A stretch of DNA of 64,000 nucleotides from Planctomycetota bacterium. Its GTDB lineage: Bacteria > Planctomycetota > Phycisphaerae > UBA1845 > PWPN01. The notes beneath the pieces are model-generated. The model ran no database searches and was not told where the DNA came from. It was given only the letters and a program-made list of their open reading frames with translations. The first letter of the stretch is position 1. The number at the start of each line of letters is the position of its first letter. Shown piece after piece: positions 9,146-16,550 of this stretch. The position numbers and the translations under genes were made by a program. The DNA lies in the NCBI GenBank assembly GCA_029550525.1, contig JAKPHF010000048.1, forward strand, positions 124,001 to 188,000. The letters are read 5' to 3'.

Positions 9146-12055
9146 ATGATCGGGCGAAGTTGTGTGGCATGGACGTTTCTCATCGGCGTGCTGACGGCCG
9201 GTGTCGCCGCGAACGCGGACGACTTGGCCGACGGCTTTCTCCATCCGCCCGACTCGGCCAAGCCCTGGGCCTACTGGTGGTGGTTGGACAGCTACGCGAC
9301 CAAGGAGGGCATCACCCGCGACCTCGAGGAGATGAAGCGACAAGGCATCGCGGGCGTATTGCTCTTCGACGCCGGTGAAGGCAAGGGCTCACCCGTCGGG
9401 CCGGTGTTCATGAGCGACGCATGGCGCGAGCTGTTCAAGCATGCCATCGCCGAGGCCGATCGGCTTGGCATCGTCGTGGGTGCCAACATCTGCAGCGGCT
9501 GGAACGCCGGTGGTACGTGGGTCACGCCTGAACACGCTGCCAAGACCGTTGTGTGGTCGAGCGTCTCCGTGCAAGGTCCTGCCAGTGTTTCTCAAGTCTT
9601 GCCCAAGCCCCAAACATGGGAAGGCGACTACTACCGCGACATCGCCGTTTTCGCACTGCCCGAAGGCCGCCGCCCCGCCGACGCGCCCGGCCTCGACCAC
9701 TTCGACGTCAAGGCCGCTCGCGCGTTCCTCAACGTGCCGGCCGAGATGCTCGAGCGGGAGGCCGCTGGCGCACCCGACGATCGCGACTGCACGGCCAACG
9801 AAGTCCTGAATCTCACCGACCGAATGGACGCCTCAGGCCGACTCACCTGGGACGCCCCCGCCGGCAAGTGGACGTTGCTGCGCATCGGCTACGCTCTGCT
9901 CGGGGCCAAGACCAGCTGCACCAGCCCCGGCGCCCAGGGACTGGAAATCGACTTCTTCAGCACCGATGCCTTCGACATGCACTGGGGCCACACCGGTGAG
10001 AAGATGATCGCCGATGCCGGACCGCTCGCGGGCAAGACGCTTCGCTACGTGCACGACGACAGCTACGAAGTGGCCGGTCCCAACCGCCTCCAGCAGAACT
10101 GGACGCCGCGCTTCATAGAGGAGTTCAAGTCGCGCCGCGGCTACGACCCGACACCCTACCTGCCCGTGCTCACGGGCAAGATCATCGACAGCCGCGACGT
10201 CTCCAACCGGTTCCTGTGGGACTATCGCCGCACCATCGCGGACCTGTTCGCGTCGGGCCATTACGCGCGGATGCGCGAGCTCGCCCACGCCAAGGGTCTG
10301 GGCACGCACCCGGAATCGGGCGGACCGTTCTGGCCGTGCATCGACGGCCTGTTGAACCAGAGCCTGAACGATATTCCCATGGGCGAGTATTGGAAACGCG
10401 TCCCCGAAGCGCCCGACGGCAAAATCTTCTGGCGCGGCGACTACCACATCTGCGATACCGTCCGACAGGCCGCTTCCGCCGCCCACATCTACGGTAAGCC
10501 CATCTGCCAGGCCGAGGCCTGGACCTCCATGGGCCCCAACTGGGAAGAGGATCTGTTCGATCTCAAGGATCTTGGGGACGAGGCTTTCTGTGCGGGCCTC
10601 ACCCGCAATGTGCTTTGCTTCTACGTGCATCAGGCGGATTTGAAGGCACGGCCCGGCTATCAATGGGAAGCTGCCGGCACGCACTTCGATCGCAACGTGA
10701 CTTGGTGGGACCTCAGTCACGCCTGGCTTACGTATCTGGCTCGCTGCCAATACATGCTCCAACAGGGCCGATTCGTCGCCGATCTGCTGTACTTTTACGG
10801 CGAAGACGCGCCCAACTACGTGCCGGCCAAGACGCACATGCGGCCCGAACTGCCCAAGGGCTACGACTGCGACACTTGCAACGCTGACGTGCTGTTGAAT
10901 CGGCTGACCGTCCAGGACGGCCGGCTCGTGCTGCCCGACGGCATGAGCTATCGCATGCTCGTTCTGCCCGAACGCCGGCGCATGACGCCTCGCGTCCTCG
11001 CCCGGATCAAGGAACTCGTCGAGGCCGGCGCCACCGTCGTCGGACCCAAGCCCAAACAGTCCCCCAGTCTGGCCGGCTATCCCGAGTGTGATGCACAAGT
11101 CCGCCGAATGGCCGACGAACTGTGGGGCAACGACGACGATCCCAAAGGTCGCAAGCGCGAAGTCGGCAAAGGCCGTGTGATTTGGGGCAAACAGTTGTGG
11201 AAGCTGCTCGCCGCCGATCAGGTGCCGCCGGACTTCGAGTACCGTCGTCAGGCAGAAGACACCCGCCTCGATTTCATCCATCGCCGGGCCGGCGAGACCG
11301 ACATCTATTTCGTGTCCAACCAGCTCGATCGGCCTGACAAGGCAGAATGCTTCTTCCGCGTGTCCGGTAAGCAGCCGGAGATCTGGGACCCTGTGACCGG
11401 CGAGCGATGGGACGCAGTCAATTTCGAAAACAAGAACGGACGCACCCAACTGTTGCTGGAGTTCGCGCCCCGCCAGTCCTACTTCGTCGTGTTCCGCCGT
11501 CCGGCCGCACCGCCCGAAGAGCGTGCCGCTGACGGCCGCAACTTCCCGACCTACAGGCCGGCGGGCGAACTGTCCGGGCCGTGGACCGTCCGCTTCGATC
11601 CTGAACTGGGCGGTCCCGAATCCGTCGTGTTCGACAAGCTCGTGGATTGGACGCAGCGGCCCGAGCCCGGCATCAAGTACTATTCCGGCAAGGCGGTCTA
11701 CGAGAAAACGTTCGACTTGCCGCAGGATCTGCAAAAGCCCGGCAAGCGCGTCTTCCTGGATCTCGGCCGTTTCGAGAATGTCGCGGGCGTGCGGCTCAAC
11801 GACAAAGACGTGGGCGTCGTTTGGACGGCACCCTGGCACATCGAGATCACCTCGGCCGTGCAGACCACCGGCAACAAGCTTGAAATCACCATCGCCAATC
11901 TATGGCCCAACCGCCTCATCGGCGACGCGAGCCTGCCGCCCGAGAAACGTATCACCGTCACCAACGTGAAGAAGTTCAAGGCCGACATGCCTCTGTTGCC
12001 CTCGGGTCTGCTCGGCCCGGTCGTACTTAAGTCTGCGGAATCCAACGTGGAGTAA
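9146..12055 (+). CDS. GH106-like alpha-L-rhamnosidase family glycosidase
   Basis: A 969 aa secreted enzyme. A signal peptide occupies about residues 1-24. It is followed at once by the family-typical start PDSAKPWAYWWWLDSYATKEGITRDLEEMKRQGIAGV (quoted in part: YWWWLDSYATKEGITRDLEE), as in glycoside hydrolase family 106. The last 180 residues look like a galactose-binding beta-sandwich (KYYSGKAVYEKTF, WHIEITSAV). ATG 9146 is preceded by GGGGGAGG about 9 bp away. It lies 62 bp after the Gfo/Idh gene and probably in one transcript. Rhamnose specificity is family knowledge, not proven here. Confidence 0.85.
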   Translation: MIGRSCVAWTFLIGVLTAGVAANADDLADGFLHPPDSAKPWAYWWWLDSYATKEGITRDLEEMKRQGIAGVLLFDAGEGKGSPVGPVFMSDAWRELFKHAIAEADRLGIVVGANICSGWNAGGTWVTPEHAAKTVVWSSVSVQGPASVSQVLPKPQTWEGDYYRDIAVFALPEGRRPADAPGLDHFDVKAARAFLNVPAEMLEREAAGAPDDRDCTANEVLNLTDRMDASGRLTWDAPAGKWTLLRIGYALLGAKTSCTSPGAQGLEIDFFSTDAFDMHWGHTGEKMIADAGPLAGKTLRYVHDDSYEVAGPNRLQQNWTPRFIEEFKSRRGYDPTPYLPVLTGKIIDSRDVSNRFLWDYRRTIADLFASGHYARMRELAHAKGLGTHPESGGPFWPCIDGLLNQSLNDIPMGEYWKRVPEAPDGKIFWRGDYHICDTVRQAASAAHIYGKPICQAEAWTSMGPNWEEDLFDLKDLGDEAFCAGLTRNVLCFYVHQADLKARPGYQWEAAGTHFDRNVTWWDLSHAWLTYLARCQYMLQQGRFVADLLYFYGEDAPNYVPAKTHMRPELPKGYDCDTCNADVLLNRLTVQDGRLVLPDGMSYRMLVLPERRRMTPRVLARIKELVEAGATVVGPKPKQSPSLAGYPECDAQVRRMADELWGNDDDPKGRKREVGKGRVIWGKQLWKLLAADQVPPDFEYRRQAEDTRLDFIHRRAGETDIYFVSNQLDRPDKAECFFRVSGKQPEIWDPVTGERWDAVNFENKNGRTQLLLEFAPRQSYFVVFRRPAAPPEERAADGRNFPTYRPAGELSGPWTVRFDPELGGPESVVFDKLVDWTQRPEPGIKYYSGKAVYEKTFDLPQDLQKPGKRVFLDLGRFENVAGVRLNDKDVGVVWTAPWHIEITSAVQTTGNKLEITIANLWPNRLIGDASLPPEKRITVTNVKKFKADMPLLPSGLLGPVVLKSAESNVE

Positions 12056-12215
12056 CCGTACCCCTGCGAATTATCACCACAGAGAATCAGAGGCACAGAG
12101 AGAGCAATCAGAAAGAGAGTCCTGCGAGATGTCATACCGGAGTTGGGGCTCAGCTCCTTGTTGACATCGTTCTCACGGGCTATTCTTGCATTCCTCCTTT
12201 CTTTAATCTGCGACC

Positions 12216-12273
12216 ATCTGCGCAATCTGCGGACATTATCGACAAAGTATTGTTATCCGCAGATTGCGCAGAT
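12216..12273. repeat. 18-bp perfect inverted repeat
   Basis: ATCTGCGCAATCTGCGGA and its exact complement flank a 22 nt AT-rich loop in the 344 bp gap between the GH106-like gene and the cytochrome c'-like gene. The gap also holds a degenerate CACAGAG-type repeat (about 12074-12110). No gene was recognised. The hairpin has no U-tract, so it is either a repeat element or a factor-dependent terminator. Confidence 0.7.
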
Positions 12274-12399
12274 TCTCGCAGATTTTGCGTGAAGGGCACC
12301 ACACCGCGAATCCCGTAATGGCCTATTATTGTCAGTAGGAGCCAGGTACAATGTCGGCATGCAATCGCTTTACGGCGGTTTTCGGCCAGGAGGTCACGT

Positions 12400-12906
12400 A
12401 TGCACGCGTATCAGCACCTGCGAAGATGGGCGGCCGCTTCAACCGGCGCACTCCTCATGGCAGCGGGTTTGAGTGTCGGGCTATCGTCCTGTGCGGATTC
12501 GACGGACGGGCCCACCCGAGCGAGCACCGATGCGTCGGCCCGCCATGCCGTCCACAGTGCGGAGCTGCAGGCAGCCATGCGCGGCCTGGGCCAGCGGTCG
12601 AAGGAGGAGATTGCGGCTGAACTGTATACGGGATCGCCGACCAGCACGCGCATGCAGCGTGTGGCGGAAGCCGCCGGCGACATCGCCGCGACGGCCGATC
12701 GCATCCCGGAATTCCTGAGTCAGGTGCAACTGGACGCGACTGACCGTCAGCAGTTTATCGCGCTCGCCCGCCAACTGGGCAACGACGCCCGCGAAGTCCA
12801 GATCCGGGCCCGCACCGGTGATGCGCCGGCTGTGCAGCAGGCGGTCAATCGCATGGACGCCACGTGCAACGCGTGTCACAGCCTTTTCCGCCCGGGCGGC
12901 GTCTGA
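12400..12906 (+). CDS. Cytochrome c'-like haem lipoprotein
   Basis: A 168 aa exported lipoprotein. The N-terminal signal ends in a lipobox (LSSC). The rest is predicted helical and ends in CNACHSLFRPGGV. A CxxCH close to the C-terminus followed by FR is the hallmark of four-helix cytochromes c'/c556. AGGAGG stands 6 bp before the ATG. A role in electron transfer or gas-ligand binding is inferred from the family only. It stands alone, convergent with the metal transporter genes. Confidence 0.8.
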   Translation: MHAYQHLRRWAAASTGALLMAAGLSVGLSSCADSTDGPTRASTDASARHAVHSAELQAAMRGLGQRSKEEIAAELYTGSPTSTRMQRVAEAAGDIAATADRIPEFLSQVQLDATDRQQFIALARQLGNDAREVQIRARTGDAPAVQQAVNRMDATCNACHSLFRPGGV

Positions 12907-12971
12907 CGCTCGCCCCAGGGTCTTTCGCTTCTTCTCGCCGCGCGGCCGCGTCGCCGTGTCATTCTTTTCCG

Positions 12972-13880
12972 TCAGCCTTCTTTGGCCAACAGACTGACGG
13001 CGAAGATCACCGCAGCCGCCAGCACGATCACCGCACCCGTGCCCACGTAGCTGAGCGCATCGGAGAACGAAACGAGCGTGCCGGCCACGCTCGAAATCAA
13101 GGCGATCAGCGTGGCCCACCAGAACATGCCTGACACACTGCGGGCCAGGTTGCGGGCGGCGGCGGCGGGCACGACCAGCATGGCCGTCACCAACAGAATG
13201 CCTGCCGTGCGAATCAGCGTCATGATCACCAACGCCAGCAGCATGGCGAACAGGTAATCGTACAGGCGCACCCGGATCCGCCGGCTGTGAGCCAGCTCGC
13301 TGTTCAGGCCGATGAGCATGAGCGGATTGAAGCTCAACAGCATGAACACGAGCATGCCCACGGCCAGTAGAGCGGACACGTAGAGGTCGGCGTCGTCCAG
13401 CGTCAGGATGGAGCCGTAGAGATACTTGGGGAATTCCGCGCTGTGCTTGGGGAATGCGGTGATGATGGCAATGCCGATGGCCACCACCGTGCTGAAGAAC
13501 ACGCCGATGACCGTGTCGTTGGACAGATCCGTCCGGCGACGCACCATGGCGATGCCCAGCCCCACCATCACGCCGAAGATCACCATGGCGATCCGAGGGT
13601 CGAAGCTGAACCGCGTAATGGCGTCGTGCAGGAGGAAACCGAACGCCACGCCCGCGAATGCCGAGTGCGAGATGGCGTCCGAGAAGAACGCCATGCGGAA
13701 GTTCACGACCTTCACGCCCATGGCCGCACACATGGGTGCGATCAAAATGCATTCGATGATGGCCCGATGCATGAACGCGTAGTGTTGCCACGCTTCGGGC
13801 ATGAGCGAGCGCACGCCACGCTCCAGGAGCGGCTGAACCATTTGCGACCACCATTCCAGTCCGGGCAATTGGGCGATCAT
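12972..13880 (-). CDS. Zinc/manganese ABC transporter permease (ZnuB family)
   Basis: A 302 aa polytopic membrane protein of the ABC-3 permease family. The signature AFFSDAISHSAFAGVAFGF (near residues 64-82) and about eight hydrophobic segments are visible. It is the last gene of a minus-strand transporter operon, 13 bp after the ATPase gene. It forms the channel through which metal delivered by the binding protein (15130-16314) crosses the inner membrane. The choice among Zn, Mn and Fe cannot be made from sequence. Confidence 0.92.
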   Translation of the reverse strand: MIAQLPGLEWWSQMVQPLLERGVRSLMPEAWQHYAFMHRAIIECILIAPMCAAMGVKVVNFRMAFFSDAISHSAFAGVAFGFLLHDAITRFSFDPRIAMVIFGVMVGLGIAMVRRRTDLSNDTVIGVFFSTVVAIGIAIITAFPKHSAEFPKYLYGSILTLDDADLYVSALLAVGMLVFMLLSFNPLMLIGLNSELAHSRRIRVRLYDYLFAMLLALVIMTLIRTAGILLVTAMLVVPAAAARNLARSVSGMFWWATLIALISSVAGTLVSFSDALSYVGTGAVIVLAAAVIFAVSLLAKEG

Positions 13881-13893
13881 GGCGGCTTGTCCC

Positions 13894-14736
13894 TCAATGC
13901 GAATGCGGCCCCGGGCAGCCGTGGCCGGTGTGGCCCTGGCCGCCCGTCCCGTGATGGTGCTTGTGCGCGTGGCCTTCGTGCGTGCCAGTGTGCTCGTACA
14001 GGCTCACGTCCTGGCGATAGAGGGCCCGCAGGTTCTCCGCCGTGAGCGTGGTGACCGCGTCGCCCTGGCACTGCACGGTCTGGTTCAGACAGATGACGTA
14101 CTGTGCGTGCTGCGTTACGATGCTAAGGTCGTGACTGACCAGCAGCATGGTGTAACGGCCCTGCTGCTGAAGCGAGCCGAGCAGATCACAGAACAGTTCC
14201 TCGCCGGCCACGTCCACGCCCGACACGGGCTCGTCGAGCAACAGGATGTCCGGCTCGTGGCTCAACGCCATGGCCAGGAGCACGCGCTGCAACTCGCCCC
14301 CCGACAAACGTCCCAGGCTCTTGTGCTCCCAACCGCTGCCGCCCACCTGGGCAAGGTACTTGGCTGCGACGCTGCGAGCGGTGCGGCTGTGGCCGAGCCA
14401 CACCGGGCGCCGCTGCAGGCCTGCACACATGAAATCGAGCACCGAGATGGGCATGCCGCGATCGAAGTCCAGCCGTTGCGGCACGTAGCCCAGCCGCAGC
14501 GGCTCGCCCTCGACCGTCTGACCAATCTGGATCGTGCCCGTGTACGGCACGAGGCCGAGAATCGCCCGCAACAGCGTCGTTTTGCCCGCCCCGTTCGGCC
14601 CGATGATGGCGTTGAGCGCGCCCACTGCTGGCTGCGCGGTGACGTTGGACAGAATCTGCACGCCGCCCAGTGTGACCGACACGTTGCGAAGCCGCAGCGC
14701 GTAACCATCCTTCGGGATTCTGGCCGTACTGGTCAT
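13894..14736 (-). CDS. Zinc/manganese ABC transporter ATP-binding protein with His-rich tail
   Basis: A 280 aa ABC ATPase. Walker A is GPNGAGKTT, the signature is LSGGELQRVLLA, and Walker B is DILLLDEPVSGVD. The last 30 residues are unusually His-rich (HEGHAHKHHHGTGG and onward), probably binding surplus metal. Its order with the permease and the binding protein gives a complete znuACB-like importer. A 393 bp gap filled with palindromic repeats separates it from the binding-protein gene upstream. Confidence 0.93.
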   Translation of the reverse strand: MTSTARIPKDGYALRLRNVSVTLGGVQILSNVTAQPAVGALNAIIGPNGAGKTTLLRAILGLVPYTGTIQIGQTVEGEPLRLGYVPQRLDFDRGMPISVLDFMCAGLQRRPVWLGHSRTARSVAAKYLAQVGGSGWEHKSLGRLSGGELQRVLLAMALSHEPDILLLDEPVSGVDVAGEELFCDLLGSLQQQGRYTMLLVSHDLSIVTQHAQYVICLNQTVQCQGDAVTTLTAENLRALYRQDVSLYEHTGTHEGHAHKHHHGTGGQGHTGHGCPGPHSH

Positions 14737-15129
14737 GCGTCCACTGTTTCCGTCATTCTTCGGGCGGCGGGCATCTTGCCCGCCTCGAACCCGTAGTGCC
14801 TATTTAAGGGCACTATCAAACGCCTGCGCGCTTGGCGTGTCGGCCTTTCCACGCCCCGCCGGGGCGCAGGTCAGTAGCGGTAGGCGTGAGCCTACGGACC
14901 AATCGCCGAGCACCCAATCTTTCCTTTCCTCCAGATGCCGGCTCCGCCGGCATCTGGAGGAAAGGTATAGAATCTGATCGCAATACTTCCCCGGCGGCTC
15001 ACGCCGCCGGCTATTAACCTGCGCCCCGTTCGGGGCGAACAACGTCTGGTTGCCGGACGCTGGACGGTTGCGATCGTTGCTTTGCCCCACCGCGAAGAAG
15101 GCGGGCGAGACGCCGGCCCCCCGAAAGCG
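14737..15129. repeat. Intergenic block of palindromic repeats inside the metal-transporter operon
   Basis: This gap has no gene but several hairpins. One is GGCGGGCATCTTGCCCGCC (14766-14784). A TAGGCGTGAGCCTA palindrome lies near 14880. A perfect 20 bp stem (CCTTTCCTCCAGATGCCGGC, 14923-14942, with its complement 14946-14965) has a 3 nt loop. Next come the CGGCGGCTCACGCCGCCG palindrome followed by CTATTAACCTGCGCCCC, and a GGCGGGCGAGACGCCGGCCCC element (15100-15123). The CTCACGCCGCCGGCTATT unit recurs at about 25966-25984. Confidence 0.85.
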
Positions 15130-16314
15130 CTAGCCTTGAGGCGACGGCGTCGCCCCCAGGGCCCGTTGGAGCGTCGCCAGGTTCTGGTTCATGACGTCCT
15201 CGTACAACCGCCGCTTCTGCTCGGGCGTGGTCGCTTCGGGCAGGCCCGCGTCGGTGTTGAACGGGTTGAGCGGATATACGGCGGTGCCCGTCTCGCGGGC
15301 GATGGTTTCAGCCAGCTTGTCGCCGAACGGCGGCTCCCAGAAGATCGCGGCCGGCTTGGTGGCCCGGACCGTGTCGATGAGTTTGGCCATCTCGGCCGCC
15401 GATCCGGTCTCGCCGGGGATTTCCCGCAGCGTCGCCACAATGTTCAAGCCCAGATCCCGCGCCAGATAATCAAACGCCGCGTGACCGGTCACGATGTTCC
15501 GGTTGGCGAAGCTCTTGGCCGCCTCCTCCATTCGTTGAGCCAATGCCTCGAGCCGCTGAGCGTACGCCTCGGCGTTGGCGCGGTAGACGTCCGCACGATC
15601 GGCGTCGATTTCAGCCAGCCGGGCCGCCAGCGTGCGAACCTGCCGTGCGGCCTGCCGCGGCGAAACCCAAGTGTGCGGATTCACGTCGGAATCGTGATCG
15701 TGGTCATGATCGTGCGTGCAGCACGCGCGAGCGTCTTTTTCGTTCTCGTGCCCGCCATGATGGTCGTGCGTGCAACCCGCATGTCCATCGCTCCCGTGAT
15801 CATGAGGACACGCTTTGGTCTGCTCGCCTTCGTGATCGTGTGAGCAACCCTTGTGCTCGTGAGCCGCATGGTCGTGCGAGCAACCGGCATGCGCGTTGGC
15901 GGTTTCACCGCCGATCAGATCGCAGTCATTCGAGATGGTGACGATCTTCAGATCCCGCCGGCTTCGAAGCAGTTCAGACAGGAAGGGCTCGGCCCCCAAA
16001 CCGTTGGCAACCACCAGATCGGCTCGACTGATCAGCTTGAGGTCCCGACCGGTCAGCGAATACGAATGCGGGCAACCGACATCCCGATCAACCAGGAGTT
16101 GAACGTCCACGTCCGGGATGTCGCCGACAACGTTCTGCGTGAACACATAGACAGGCAGGAACGTGCACACGATGCGCAGCTTGCCGTCGTCCGCGGCCCC
16201 GCCCTGGCCCTTGGGCACAACCATCCCGATGGCCGCGAGCAGGCCGACGACCCCGACGAGCACCACCGGCAAAACCCATCGCGAACGCGCGGGCGATTGA
16301 GTCTGGCCCATCAT
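15130..16314 (-). CDS. Metal ABC transporter substrate-binding protein (ZnuA family)
   Basis: A 394 aa periplasmic metal-binding protein. An N-terminal membrane anchor or signal (VLPVVLVGVVGLLAAIGM) precedes the cluster A-1 fold. A long His/Asp/Cys-rich loop in the middle repeats CSHDH, CTHDHH and DHDHDHDSD, typical of high-affinity zinc carriers. VNPHTWVSPRQ, TGHAAFDYL and EPPFGDKLAE supply the usual ligand positions. ATG 16314 was chosen over the track start (16425) because GAGGAGG lies 5 bp upstream. The 37 upstream codons are probably leader. It is the first gene of the operon with the ATPase and permease. Confidence 0.92.
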   Translation of the reverse strand: MMGQTQSPARSRWVLPVVLVGVVGLLAAIGMVVPKGQGGAADDGKLRIVCTFLPVYVFTQNVVGDIPDVDVQLLVDRDVGCPHSYSLTGRDLKLISRADLVVANGLGAEPFLSELLRSRRDLKIVTISNDCDLIGGETANAHAGCSHDHAAHEHKGCSHDHEGEQTKACPHDHGSDGHAGCTHDHHGGHENEKDARACCTHDHDHDHDSDVNPHTWVSPRQAARQVRTLAARLAEIDADRADVYRANAEAYAQRLEALAQRMEEAAKSFANRNIVTGHAAFDYLARDLGLNIVATLREIPGETGSAAEMAKLIDTVRATKPAAIFWEPPFGDKLAETIARETGTAVYPLNPFNTDAGLPEATTPEQKRRLYEDVMNQNLATLQRALGATPSPQG

Positions 16315-16431
16315 ACCGACCTCCTCGACAGCTGCGGGCGCGACGACGTGCCCGGACCTCTCCAAAACGCGTAATTGTTTCCGGTTCAGGAACTTGCGCA
16401 TTATTCTGCGCAGGCCGGCCCGCATGTATAC

Positions 16432-16461
16432 ATTGTATCCGCAGTCGTATTACATTGTCAA
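16432..16461 (-). promoter_or_regulatory. Sigma70-type promoter of the metal transporter operon with TACATTGT repeats
   Basis: On the minus strand TTGACA, an 18 bp spacer and TACAAT lie upstream of the ZnuA-like gene. On the plus strand two TACATTGT copies (16429-16436 and 16451-16458), 22 bp apart, overlap both promoter hexamers. They could be the operator of a metal-sensing repressor (Zur, Fur or DtxR type). The promoter is well supported by sequence; the regulator is inference. Confidence 0.65.
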
Positions 16462-16550
16462 CGCGAGGGTCATACCCGAGAAATCGGTCCCGGGCACTCG
16501 GCGTACCCGGGACCGAGGGGTGAATCACACAGCGGACGCGGGCGCGCCGA

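Noticed and set aside
9833-11839. 668-aa minus-strand ORF
   Set aside because: Shadow of the GH106-like gene in a GC-rich third-position frame; no recognisable motif.
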